From contig BFEA01000001.1 of assembly GCA_003427395.1 (NCBI GenBank), positions 11,950,081 to 11,986,351 of the forward strand: a stretch of DNA of 36,271 nt, given 5' to 3'. Shown here one piece after another: positions 9,783 to 20,660 of the stretch; position 1 is the stretch's first letter; each line of letters opens with the position of its first letter. The translations under genes were made by a program, and so were the position numbers. The DNA comes from Chara braunii (taxonomy: Eukaryota > Streptophyta > Charophyceae > Charales > Characeae). Below the pieces are notes generated by a model. It was not told the origin of the DNA. It was given only the letters and a program-made list of their open reading frames with translations, and ran no database searches.

Positions 9783-10855
9783 ATATTTTTTTTAATTAGA
9801 AAAAGGGTTGCGGGGTGTCACTCTTGGTTAACGGGGACCCCAACTTTTAGCTCCTGACTAATGTATATAAGATGAGAAAAAATAAAAAAGAAAGATCTAT
9901 CAAGTATTCATATTGCAATGAATATATAAAATACACAATATGAATATATCAAATATCGAGATGTCAAATATAAATCTTAAAATATACTGTAAATTTGATT
10001 TTTTAACTTTTTTTAACTTTTTTATTTAATGTTTTTGTTTTTGTTTTTGCAGTTAGTAACTATGGTCTCTACTCTATGACTTGGTGGCAAGTTTGGTTGA
10101 AATGACCCTTGGATTTTGTTATAAATGGCATGACAAGTTGTCTGAAAATTATGGTCTCCGTTAACCGTCTTTCCGGAGTGTTGAGGATATGACTCAGAGA
10201 GGGTAGATCCACTGCCTGAACCCAGAGAGAGAGAAGCATCGTGCTCTCACATATGACCCAGGGAGGATGTCTGACAGAGGGTTTCCCGCGCCGGGGTCAG
10301 CCCCACTGGCGGTGCAGCGGGCCCACCCACTACCAAGTGATCTCTCAAGGAAGGAGCACTCGATCCTCGCAACCCACCCGGGAGTATCGGCCCAGACCGG
10401 CGCTACCAGGCCGCCAGCGGCAGGGGTCACCCCTCCCCTACTCAGGACTTCACCTCCCTGTGGCTCCACTGTCGGGAGGCTTCCACACCACAGTCACAGT
10501 GGTGCCGCTGGGACGCGCCAGCTCCTGCTAGGGGAGGGGTGACCCCCTCACCCCTCCCGCACACTCCAACTGAGCCTGCCCCTCCCGGAGCCACTTCCCC
10601 CCCATGGCCACGACAACCCCAAGGGGAGGCACACGCTCAACCGTTGTGGGGACCCAGGAAAGTACGGTTGGGATCCAGAGCTGCAGAGCCCTGTGTACTT
10701 CCGTGCCCCTGGGAGCGCGCGCACTCAGTGTGTGAGTGGTAGTGCGTCAACCTAACGCCGTGGCGGCGACATATGCACGAGGTTGCGGATTTGAACCCGC
10801 AACCTCAGACCACAATGTGCATTTCCAACCGGTGCCCTAACCACTGGGCCATCCG
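9783..10855 (-). mobile_element. ~1.07-kb composite insertion splitting the 26S pseudogene
   Basis: The 26S sequence ATCGATAGGCCACGC is interrupted after GATCGATAG (9782) and resumes near CCACTCACGCTCTCACAG (10856). On the minus strand the insert begins with a tRNA-Ser-like head (10857 downwards), continues through a GC-rich body (about 10190-10770) and ends in AT-rich sequence whose last bases on that strand are A-rich (AATTAAAAAAAATAT). That order (tRNA head, unrelated body, A-rich end) is SINE-like, although ~1 kb is far too long for a simple SINE. A separate inverted-repeat element at 9826-10166 appears nested within it. GTGAGTGG at 10733-10740 and CCACTCAC at 10856-10863 form an inverted pair around the tRNA-like part. 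Frames in the GC-rich body look non-coding. Confidence 0.65.
9826..10166. mobile_element. 341-bp TIR element (MITE-like) nested in the insertion
   Basis: The ends are inverted repeats over 25 bp with 20 matches. The left end starts GGTTAACGGGGACC (9826); the right end (10142-10166) reads GGTTAACGGAGACC on the minus strand. The interior is AT-rich and non-coding. The flanks CTCTT and GTCTT are suggestive but do not give a clean target duplication. Confidence 0.6.
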
Positions 10856-10857
10856 CC
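10775..10857 (-). pseudogene. tRNA-Ser(GGA)-like sequence with pol III boxes
   Basis: The minus strand reads GGATGGCCCAGTGGTTAGGGC, giving a perfect GCCC/GGGC D-stem and a box A (TGGCCCAGTGG). This is followed by a TTGGAAA anticodon loop (GGA, serine), a long variable region and a T-arm GCGGGTTCAAATCCGC that contains box B. The anticodon stem does not pair well. The T-stem is extended to about ten pairs (GAGGTTGCGG with its complement). It is therefore a derived tRNA, plausibly the promoter head of a retroposon rather than a working tRNA gene. Confidence 0.7.
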
Positions 10858-11560
10858 ACTCACGCTCTCACAGTTTGTATTCGCACTGAAAATCAAAATC
10901 AAATGAGTTTTTGGCATTTTGCATTTTTTCTCCACTTGAGATTTTTGTTCTTATTGAGTTCATCTTACGACACATGCGTTATGTTCTAACAGATGTGCCA
11001 ATCTAGCCAAACTTCTCACTTCACAATATCTTTCACTTGGATCGGGCAGTCCACGAGGACCTGCACCTTGAATCGGGAAATAGGGGCAAAGCCCCGACTC
11101 CACCTTAAAGAAATAAGCGAAAATAACATTAAAAGTAGTGGTATTTCACTTGCATCGTAAAACTCTTACTTTGTACACCACTCAAGTCGTTTCACAAAGA
11201 TGAACTATAGTGAAGCTCACAAGGGTCTTCTTACGCCGCCGATTCTTCCAAGCCTTGGTTGTGGTTTCACATGATGGTAGATGACGATACTGAGAATTTC
11301 GTTATTTCATTCATGTGCGTGACTAATTAGATGACAAGGCATTTGTCTGCCTGAAGAGAGTCGTAATTACTCTCGTCGTTTATCGACATTTGGTTGAATC
11401 TCTTTACTTCAACGTTCATAGCATTGGGTAAAACACATAGTGCGTAAACATCCTTTGGGACCATCGCAATGCTTCGTTTCAATTAAATAGTTGGATTCCC
11501 CTTGTCTGCACCAGTTTTAAGTTGGCAGTTTGATGCTTAGAGAGAGTTCCGCACTCTCTC
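10856..11560 (-). pseudogene. 26S rRNA pseudogene, upstream segment
   Basis: Continues the 26S relic beyond the insertion. Plus-strand landmarks are TATTCGCACTGAAAATCAAA, CATCTTACGACACATGCGTT, AACAGATGTGCCAA, AACATTAAAAGTAGTGGTAT, AATTAGATGACAAGGCATTT and GTTGGATTCCCCTTGTCTGC. The match fades at about 11560. Only ~50 bp separates it from the 18S relic, so the 18S 3' end, ITS1, 5.8S, ITS2 and the 26S 5' part have all been lost. The relic cannot encode a functional rRNA. Confidence 0.92.
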
Positions 11561-11608
11561 CCGCACAACGACATACAAACACATATCCATACATACACCT
11601 ATTTAGCA

Positions 11609-12250
11609 CATGAGGTCTTATTTGTTAATGAGATTAACCAAACAAATCATTGCACCAACAGAAAATGACCATGCACCACCACTCAAAGCATCAAGAAAAA
11701 GTTGTCAATCCGTCAATCCTTGCTATGTATAGACCTGGTGAGTTGCCTTGTGTCGAGTCAAATTAAGCCACAGGCTCCACGTATGGTGGTGCCCTTCTGT
11801 CAATTCGTTAAAGTCATTCAATAGACATATGTCCTCCCTAGTGGGTATCGTTATTGTTTAGTCTAGGATGGTATCTTATCGTCTTCGATCCCTCACCTTT
11901 CGTTCTTGATTGATGAGACCATGCTCAACAAACGCTTTTGTAGAAGATCGTCATCCATAAATCCAAGAAGTTAATCTCTAACAATGGAATACGAATGCCC
12001 CTAATTGTCTCCATTGAACATCACTCCAATCCCTAAGACAAACGAATAGGACAAAGCCCAATTGTGTTATTCCATGCTAGTATGTTCAAATCAGAAGCCT
12101 ACTTAGAACGCTCTACTATTTTCAAAGTAGCAGCGCCGACTTTGGACCCCAACCAATGCAAGCAAGGAACGCATCCGCAGCGAGAAAGGTGAAAGAGCTA
12201 ATACACGTCCGCAAGAGCAGACAGACGTCTCCCACGCAAAATCCATCAAA
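11609..12250 (-). pseudogene. 18S rRNA pseudogene, middle part (copy B)
   Basis: The same part of 18S rRNA as copy A, on the same strand. Landmarks are CAATCCTTGCTATGTATAGA, GTCAAATTAAGCCACAGGCT, TTTCGTTCTTGATTGATGAG, ATAAATCCAAGAAGTT and AAGTAGCAGCGCCG. Compared with copy A it has an internal deletion of about 85 bp. TTAAAGT joins directly to CATTCAATAGACA, losing the CAGCCTTGCGACC to GGTGC stretch. It is truncated at a (AC)n tract at 12252. Together with 9170-11560 it keeps the 18S-then-26S order of an rDNA unit on the minus strand. Confidence 0.92.

Positions 12251-12251
<1 letters not shown>

Positions 12252-12288
<37 letters not shown>
12252..12288. repeat. (AC)n microsatellite
   Basis: About 18 uninterrupted CA dinucleotides, directly at the broken end of the 18S relic. 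Confidence 0.97.
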
Positions 12289-12338
12289 CGGTTTTATTGA
12301 TTATACACGACCTAATTCCATGCCCTACTTTAGAGCAT

Positions 12339-12566
12339 GGGCTATTTGAATGTTTACGAGTGACCACGAGTTCTCTTTAGGGGGAGAGTATGTTTTGTGG
12401 GGCGTGAAAGTTGTGGGCTATTTGAATGTTTACGAGTGACCACGAGTTCTCTTTCGGGGGAGAGTATGTTTTGTGGGGCGTGAAAGCTGTGGGCTATTTG
12501 AATGTTTACGAGTGACCACGAGTTCTCTTTGGGGGGAGAGTATATTTTGTGGGGCGTGAAAGTTTT
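12339..12566. repeat. 76-bp tandem repeat, three near-identical copies
   Basis: Units start GGGCTATTTGAATGTTTACG at 12339, 12415 and 12491 and differ at only a few positions (TTTAGGGG / TTTCGGGG / TTTGGGGG; AGTTGT / AGCTGT / AGTTTT). The low divergence, compared with the decayed surroundings, indicates recent amplification. A minus-strand frame through the repeats is a by-product. Confidence 0.95.
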
Positions 12567-13338
12567 CTTAGTTTTCTGGATCCTTAGCAAGAGGGTTCTG
12601 TGCGTTCTTGTTGGAGGAGTCTTTTGTCTTAGGTAAGTTCTCTTATCTTCTTTCTCCTCTTTGGCAGTGACGCGAGTGCGTAGTTTGAGATAAATGTCGG
12701 GAATGCCAATGCTGTTACATTTGTTTGTTTTTTGTAAATGAGTTTTTGGTTTTATGGCCCGATGTGGAAGGTTCTCCAAGTTTTTTCAGACCTTTGAGGG
12801 GGTCGGGTTGGTGCCTTCATGCTGGTGCAGTCCTTTGTCTTAGGGAAGTTGCCTTCTGCCCTCCATCCCCTTATGGACTTTGAAATATAAATGTGTACAT
12901 ATGTATGTGTGCAACTGTGCTGCTTTGGCGGCAGACGGGTGTGTGCGCACAAACGTGGCCAACCTTACTTTTTTTATTATTATCTCTGCCCGTGTTGTTT
13001 TATGGATGGCTTGTGATGATTTGTAAAGGGAATGAGAGAGAGAATTTGGGGTCTTTTAAAACAACACACACACACACAGAAACACATACATACGCACACG
13101 CATCGGTCATCATATGCATTACAACCCTTAACTATAGCAACGACATTTAGAAAGAGAAACACAATTGGACATTGGCAGTGGTGACATTCAATTCAAAAAA
13201 TGCATAGTAAATCAAAAAATGCATAGTAATTGTATAATAATTGCAACAATAAGATTGTTGCATTACAATTTCAGCAATAAGAGTGTTATTGAACTGCATT
13301 TCTCTCTTTGTCTCTCTCTCTCTCTAGAATGATAGTCC
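12567..13338. other. Unassigned sequence with short microsatellites
   Basis: No gene recognised. Contains (CA)n at about 13062-13079, a tandem CAAAAAATGCATAGTAA pair near 13194-13230, and a short CT tract near 13300-13325. Confidence 0.5.
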
Positions 13339-13710
13339 TCATGACTCACACACGCAGACATACACACAAATCGACAAGATTGCACTACTCATCCTCATCC
13401 AACGTGCCATCAGAACCGTCATCATGGCCTCTACATAGTCACGACCGGACTCATCAAAGGTGTCGCCATCATCATCGTCATCAGGATCACCGTCCATATT
13501 GCGAGAAGAGTGTTTCAAGTTCTTCTTGGCAGTGGCTCGAGATCTAGTAAAGACATCACCGATAACACTCCCTCCTGGAGGCAACACCCCTGTGACATCA
13601 CAGGTTCGCACGTCGCTGTCCCCCAATGCACTCATTGCCCAAGACTGATTTCATTGTGTGTGGCCTCGGCCTACTGATGGTGGGCGACCACGAGGTCTAC
13701 CAATACCAAC
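13339..13710 (-). pseudogene. Possible protein remnant with AT-hook-like and acidic stretches
   Basis: In one minus-strand frame a GRPRGRPP motif (AT-hook-like, near 13695-13675) is followed by a stop, then by about 98 residues that include a DGDPDDDDDGD-type acidic stretch. A basic DNA-binding tail near an acidic tail could be the C-terminus of a decayed transposase. No diagnostic domain is visible, so this is weak. The opposite strand and the adjoining 13783-14220 plus frame show nothing recognisable. Confidence 0.2.
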
Positions 13711-16700
13711 TCTCTATCGTCTAGAAGTTGAGTCCCCAACTGCATCATCCTATGTCTGGCCTTCCTGCCGAGGCAACTTCTCGTGGCATTGTCCATGATA
13801 GTTGAGGGTCGTCGTGCAGGAAGTGGGGGCATGCCAGTGGACTGCTACCTAACATATGGGTCCTTGGAAATGACCCTTGATGCCAACCAGATTATAGGCC
13901 TCGCCTGCGTGGGTAGACTTACTAGTCTCGAGGAGGACGTGGGGGCATGCCTAATGGACTGCTTATGGGGTGCGGATTTGTCAACAATGAGCTCTACAGC
14001 CCACCAAGCCTCGCATGACTTGAGGCTGAGTCAACTGTGCCTCCAGAGGCAGCCCGCTGCGTCATTGACCGACAAAGTGATATGCCGGTACGTAGAACCA
14101 TCTCTACTGTGGTCCCGTGTCTATCGCCTACGGGAGAGTCGTTTCTCTGGCTCTTGCAACCTACAAACAATCGAGTCAATATCCAAAACAAGGGTGACAA
14201 GCCATACAAAGGTCATGTAACAAGAAAGTCGAAAACAAATTCGAAACATTTAGTGTATAATACTTGGTTCAACCACATCAGGTAATGGTCGGGTATGAGT
14301 GGAGACCGGAATATCCATTGTCTCGGTCTAGTAGCAATAGTCCTCATTCATATCCTATGACAAACTCTACAGCTCATTCAGTGTCGCCTGTACTTAGCTG
14401 TATGCACTTAGCCACGTACATACCCTCGTACATACCCTAGGACATACTCTACAACTCTCTGAGTCTGCAACACAGTTGTTGACCCACCTAGGCCAAAGGA
14501 CCAAATCTAGATCGACCATTCCTCTTAGAGAAAGACCTAAACAAGATAATTACCTGATCTGAGTAGTCTGCTAACATGCTTTACGCAAGCCCAATAGGTA
14601 GTCGCTAATACTGAGAATTGTAGAGTTGTCGCTAAGAAAAGAGCAGTCTTACAGCCCCCGAGATCCCTGTGAAGGAATGCGAAGACAGTGGCTTATTGCT
14701 GTTGGAAATTCCTGACAAAACTGAGATTTGGTGTAATCAAATTTTTGTTGCAATTAAATTATCTACAACTAAAGTTTGCTGAGATTTGTTGCAACTGAGT
14801 CTGAGAACTGTTGATGCTGTTCTTTCTATTTCTGCTAGGACCTTCTCTTTTCCAAAGGGTTCCCAGCAAATAATTAGTAGGGTTCCAATGTCGTTGGAAG
14901 ACGCAGTCTGTTTGTGCAATTTCGCTGCAGCCGCGATTTCTATTGTCAATTTTTTTCGGCAATGTTGCTGCAAATGAGATTTTTGCTGCCAGTCTGTTCT
15001 TGCAATTTTATCGCAGGTGGGTTTTATGCGTTGGGTTTGTCTTGTGTCTGCAGTCTCGGTCTTGTGACTCCAATGTGAGTCCTTTGTCTGCAACCCGCGT
15101 CTATACTTTGAGCCCGCGACTGTTACTCGGACCGAACCCTTAGTCCGTGTCTCAGTTTAGTAGTTTTGGGTTTTGCTGCTCTCCGTTTTTGAAGGTCTGA
15201 GTCCCACTTGGCATAGTTATCTGGTATGGGTTGTGCTGCTCTCAGTTTTGGAGGTCTGAGTTCCGCAGTCTGGAGGTTTGTTGTTCTTTGATATATTGTC
15301 ACATAACTATGAAGTTTGAACTAAAAGAGCGCAATTTTTGCGAAACAAACGGCGAAAATTAAAATTAAAAAAAAACAGGACAAACATGAAGGGCACAGTG
15401 AAACCATTCATTTTCTCATTCTTCTTTTGACTCGCCTTTCACCGTGCCTCTCACGTGCAAGGCTCGCCACGTTGATGAAGTTGAGCACGAGCTGCCCCCA
15501 TCCCCATGTGCCATAACAGCCCACTTGTACGCTATGAGAAAGAGGCAGAGTGAAGGGGGAGGGGATAAACACAGGGAGGAGAGATGGAGAGAAGACAAAC
15601 AAAGAACGATAAAGGGAAAGTTAGGGAAAGTATGGAGTGTGGAGTGAAGATGAAGGCAAAAGAGGATAAGAAAAGACTCAAGAATGAGTCTGTCCTTGAC
15701 GACAGAGAGGACATACATGTTGTTATTGCATTCAAAGATTTCTTGTTATCTGAGATCTGTTGTTATCTAAGATCTGTTGTTATCTGAGATCTGTTGTTAT
15801 TTGAGATCTGTTGTGTCTTCACTTTGCAGAGCACGTCTCTGTGTTCTGTTACCTGAATCTGTGTCCGAGTCCGTGTCTCAGTCTGTGCTTAATTCGGTAT
15901 CTAAGTCTCCGTCCGAGTCTGCATTTTTGCGGTGACCGCTGTCCCAGTATCATTGCAACCGATGCCACTGCTAATGTGCGTTTCTGCAATCTGCTGCAGC
16001 TTCGGGTTCTGCTTCTGCTGGAAACCTTTGAGAGTGGAGTATGTGACCAGCGGGATTGCAGTTGCAGAGTCTGTCTAAATTACCTGCTCTGATTTTTCTG
16101 TCGTCTGACCTTTCAGTGTCTGACCGTGCTGCATCTGAGGCAACTTGTTTGCATACACAGGTTCCCACGATCAGAGACTTGTCTCACCTACTCTGCGATC
16201 TGTTGTTTTCCGGTCGGCTCGTCTCAGATCTGGTGGTTTGAGATCTGCCGATTTCCGTTTATTGGTCTGAAATCAGCTGGTTTCAGTCCCAAACTTGCAT
16301 AACGCAGCTTCAAGCTCGTCGAACTCTGTCCAAAGTCAAGCCATTATTTAAATGTTGCTTCCATTCACTAAGATGGGCTTGTATGCACAGGTGTACATGA
16401 TCTCATAGTACTGGTTACTGCTCAGTGCGCTGATTGCTATCCAGTCCACTTGGTCTTGCTAAGTTTGCCCTCGAATCTGCCAGACTCAGTTTGCTACTGT
16501 TGTGTTCCCTTTCAGTCTTCTGAGCCTCCTGTGTCTGATTTATCCGGTTTTGGAACCTTTACTAAGTTTAAATCTTTCAGGCCTGACACCCGTTGATTTC
16601 GGCTTTTCCCTGTTTGTGAGCTTACTCCCGTGTTCTACGAGCTCTCTTGACATGTCTTCCGTTGTTTCTTGTCATTTGTTGAGCCTGCTTTTCAATGCTT

Positions 16701-17731
16701 GTGCTGTGTCTTCACTCTTAAGGAAATGTATGTTTGAGTTCCGCTGTTTTCTAATGCAATGACTTGGCGAGTCCTCAACAAAGCCATATGATGTGGCTGA
16801 GCTCTAGTCTATAACTTATAGAGCCCACGTTCAAGAATCATGATTAGTAATCTGCTTGTCCTGCTAAATTTTCAATTTTAGAACCATCCAACTTGTTGGA
16901 AATACCAATCTGTGTTGGTGACACTGCTGATATTGTCGATCCTTTTCCCTGAAATTTGCAGTTTTTGCAGACTGTAGTGTTCTCAAACTGGTGCCTTTGC
17001 AAGTTTCCTAGAACAAGGGTGAAATTTCAAATTTGTTGTTTTCTGACCCAGTGTTCCCAAACTGGTGCCTTCTCGGAAGTTTTGCAACCCGTCGAGCCTC
17101 GAAATGATTGAGCTAGCACTTTGTGTTGGTTCAAGGTGCTCATCGAATGTCCCGATTTAAAATACACGTGCGAAATACCTGCTCAAACGTCCCTGTTTAG
17201 AATGCTTATGGGGAGCATCTTGGCTCAGAGCGTTCGTTTCCTTCCCCTACCCAACTCACTGATGTTTCCTTTACCGGAGTGGCAAACTTAAATTATAGAC
17301 AGCAACATATCGATGAATAAATAAAGGGTTATTATTTGAAAAAAAAAGTCGCGTCGCCATAAACCTTTACGCATTTGGGTGTTCTTCCCTTGCTTTGTGT
17401 TTTGCTAGTTCCGGATAGTAGATATAATATGTGCACATTCGTGCTAATTCTACGAGGAGCTCGGGATCAAACTTGTCCTTCTGCTTCATCCTGAGTCAAG
17501 GTGCTTCGTGTAGAGTGCTCGACTCCCTTTAGTGCATTTGTATGGCAGCCCGAATCATGTCCTGTTTCGGTATTCGATGAACTCCATATGCATGAGAAGG
17601 TGCACCTTTCGCGAAGCTTCTGTGCCTATGCTACTTTGCGTGCCCGTAGAACCGAAATCCCGTCTGCAAACCCGAATACGGTGTAAGTCCCTTCCATGTG
17701 CATGCATGCAAGGGCCCTGAATATGATTTAT

Positions 17732-17732
<1 letters not shown>
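13711..17732. other. Unassigned T-rich sequence with short repeats
   Basis: No gene recognised. Much of 14.7-17.3 kb is built from diverged CTGAGTCTG / GAGATCTG-like words and may be very old satellite DNA. Clearer pieces: GCTGCTCTCCGTTTT and GCTGCTCTCAGTTTT ~60 bp apart (about 15168-15266), and GTGTTCTCAAACTGGTGCC / GTGTTCCCAAACTGGTGCC 75 bp apart (about 16977 and 17052). Confidence 0.5.
15743..15812. repeat. 17-bp tandem repeat, four copies
   Basis: TTGTTATCTGAGATCTG occurs at 15743, 15760, 15777 and 15794 with single-base variants. AGATCT makes each unit partly palindromic. Confidence 0.92.
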
Positions 17733-17816
<84 letters not shown>

Positions 17817-17869
17817 NNNNNNNNNNNNNNNNNNNNNNNNNNNNNNNNNNNNNNNNNNNNNNNNNNNNN

Positions 17870-17961
<92 letters not shown>
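17733..17961. repeat. (TC)n with assembly gap, followed by (TG)n
   Basis: A long (TC)n tract on both sides of 53 Ns (17817-17869) passes directly into (TG)n at about 17925. The true length is unknown. The Ser-Leu and Arg-Glu frames here are artefacts. Confidence 0.97.
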
Positions 17962-17962
<1 letters not shown>

Positions 17963-19089
17963 ATCGTGTGACACTGCTGCTGCCATACGCACAGGCCTCT
18001 CCCTGCATATCTTTATCCGTGTGTTCATGGTCCTGCAGATTTTTGTGGTCCTTGTACATACCTTTATGCCCCGATTAGAATGCCCCTTGATTGGGCATGT
18101 GCGACCGACCTTTATGTCGCTTCCTCATGTGCCCTCAATTGGTTTTCAAGCCAGACTGACACAAGTGATCAACCCTCGAGTCTCGCCTTTGCCATCTCCT
18201 CCTTGTCATGTTTGTGTCCGTAAGCCCCTCAATTAACAAGTGGAAAAGAGCGCTTAGTTAGCTTTTCCCACGTGACTCGCGCTTATGCTTATTGTGCAAG
18301 TTCGATCTGCCCGTACAAATCAGGTTGTGCAGTCACACTGCCTCGATTCTGTCCGTACCCTTTCAAGCATTCATTTTATTTCTCAAGGTTGGATCCGCCT
18401 GGGAAATAGTCCTGATTCGTGTGTGATTGGTGGGCATTCTTGTGTGCAAATGCAACCAGGATTGAGTGTTGGTTCGTGCATTGCGTCATACCTAAATGCC
18501 TCCTGTGTGTGCATAAACGTGAGATTATATCCCGATTTGTGCACCCTATATAGTTCGTAGTGTCTTCCCTGAGAATGAAGCCAGAAACCTGTTTTGGTTC
18601 GTTGGCCAGGGGGACAGCACACACGTGTGTGCTTGTGCGCGTCGTACTCTCGAATCATCTGAAGGTCAAACCGATTACTGTGTGCCCCTCCTGATTGGTT
18701 TTGCGTCTCGTGGTTTGATTGGATCCTCGTGCGCAATGAGATCAACCCTTGTGTGTGAACCTCAAGCGGGATCCAGTCCCGGCTTGTGCCCGCAAGTAAA
18801 TGTGCATGGCGTTGTGCGTGGTGTGCATCAGCACATTTTTCGTGCGGTCGTGCATCCATGCGTGACTGAATCCTTGATTAGCATTCCGTTGATAGGGCAT
18901 CCTGTTTGCTTTCCTCCGCGTGATTAGATCACTCTTTCGTGTGCTTTCCTCCTTGTGTTGAGATCTATGCTTCGTGCATCTTTCTCTGCATGATCAAATC
19001 TCTTTTCCGTGCGCCTTTCTCTGAGTAATCCAATCCCTTGATGGGATGACTCCGGATGCTCAGGGCCCTGTGAAGTGCTACCACATGTG
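17962..19089. other. Unassigned sequence with ~34-bp tandem repeat
   Basis: No gene recognised. At 18907-19040 four diverged units start TGCTTTCCTCC-like at 18907, 18942, 18975 and 19010. Similar CGTG...ATTGG phrases through 18.0-18.9 kb suggest that the whole stretch is an older version of the same kind of array. Confidence 0.55.
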
Positions 19090-20660
19090 AACCCTGTGCA
19101 CGTTGCCCCTATCTGTGGAGTGGATGGACAAAGCTTGTGATAGAAGCGCTCCTTGTCCTCCTCATCAACGCCGTAAACATCCGTGGGCCGATCCTCGTGC
19201 ACGTCGGCCCACTCATCAATGTAGCGACTCTCCCTCCTCCTGTTGGCGCCGAGAAGCTACATGTTCCAGTGAATGAACTCGAGCTTCTCCCCACTCTCCG
19301 CTGAGAGGTTGCGCCTCTTCGTGTCAATGAAATCGTGTACGGGACAACTACGCTCACAGGGAGTCATTGTGGATTGCATGCCAAACACCCTCTTGGCAAT
19401 CTCTTGCAACTTGGGATGAAGGCAGCCGTGAAGGTGCCACCTCAACGCCGGGTGCATGGTCTTGCAGGCAGCGTCTCGAACTGGAAGGTCGTCCCTCCAG
19501 TGCAGGGCTTCCTCCAGCCAGTACCCGCGATCGTCACGATAGAAAGTCCACAAATGCTGCCACCCATGGTGCATGTCCGCTGCCTGCCAACCTCCGTTTG
19601 GGGTACGAGCCATGTGGTCGAGGGCACTCTACACGATCGCGCTCCCGTGGTCCGCCAACAATGACACATCGCGACAGCGAGGGTCCAACATAGCTTTCAG
19701 CGTATGCAGGCTGTCGCAGGTGCACCACAATCTCCAATACGGTGGTCCTTTGCTCATCCTCCAACTGCAAAGCATCAATCTTCCTCTCGATGATAGACTT
19801 TAAATCCCATAATCTATTAGCGATGACCCGTTGTAATCGATGGCCTTAAGAAAAGAGTAACACGGCTCCATAACATCCGTCACTTTCCCAACTTCCTGCC
19901 ACTACGCACCCCCGACTCGTTCGTCCGTGCATCATGTCTATCATGCATCCCTCCATTCATCCGACGACGCAACCTTGTCAAGCACCTCCCTCTACTGCCC
20001 GAGTCTCTCCATATCATGCACACAGTCCTTAAATGAGCGTCTGCTGGTCGCCTTAGGTCTAGGGCCCCTTTTACGTTGTGATGAAGTGTGAGCACCTTTC
20101 TGTTTGTTCCTCATAATCTTAATAACCTTGTGCGCCCCCTTCATGACTAGAGTGACCCAAGTTTGTGCAGCAATGTCTCGCAGCAACAAGCTCAAGTAAT
20201 GTGTTGCGCACGGGATCCAAGGCATGCATGCAATGGTCGAGTTTGTATGAGACTGCAGATCGCCCACTGTCGCCTTCATCACTCAGCGTCGCTAGTTTAA
20301 ATCGCATTGACACGCTTAACGAGAATGGTTCGAATGGTTCGAATGACCCGCTCTCACACCTCTCACTGACTGATGTCGGTTTTCTCTTGCATTGAAGTGT
20401 TGTGCTAATGAGCACAGGACCAGACTGCCTTGCTTCGACGAAGTTCATAATTAGTTTGCGCCTCTGGTCATTTGCTTTGTCAATCAGACATGTTTTCGAC
20501 CACTTGGTCTTTTTAGGAGCAATAAGCGCAGCAACCTCGTGGAAAATGATATTGAGCATCCTTGTCCACACTTCCTCATGTGTGAGTAGACGTGGCATTG
20601 TCACAATGGTGGCTGCAATCTTAGCAGTCATGTGTCTCCTTTAATCGGAGCCAATTGAAC
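19090..20660 (-). pseudogene. DUF659/hAT-type transposase pseudogene
   Basis: Read on the minus strand, four blocks follow the order of DUF659-hAT transposases. They are RRKLIMNFVEARQSGPVLIS (about 20460; family NF...GPxFL), PCATHYLSLLLRDI (about 20215-20175; family CAAHxxxLxLEDI), MLDPRCRD (about 19690; family LDPR) and the C-terminal dimerisation region TPCERSCPVHDFIDTKRRN...FIHWNM (19364-19260; family ERNWS...HTKKRN...YVHYN). The second and later blocks share a frame; the first is in another, so there is a frameshift near 20.28 kb. In-frame TAGs interrupt it after GSAIV and after FIHWNM. Beyond the last stop the frame stays open with an acidic DEWADVHEDRPTD tail. No BED zinc finger or terminal repeats were found. 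These proteins cut and paste DNA; this copy is dead. Confidence 0.85.

Noticed and set aside
10194-10742. GC-rich open frames as genes
   Set aside because: Several overlapping frames on both strands inside an insertion; composition is Pro/Gly/Arg-rich with no domain.
13783-14220. 145-codon open frame as a gene
   Set aside because: No recognisable motif, and it contains a repeated GGGGGCATGCC...TGGACTGCT block suggesting non-coding duplication.
17555-18236. Long Ser-Leu / Arg-Glu frames
   Set aside because: Translation of (TC)n across an assembly gap.
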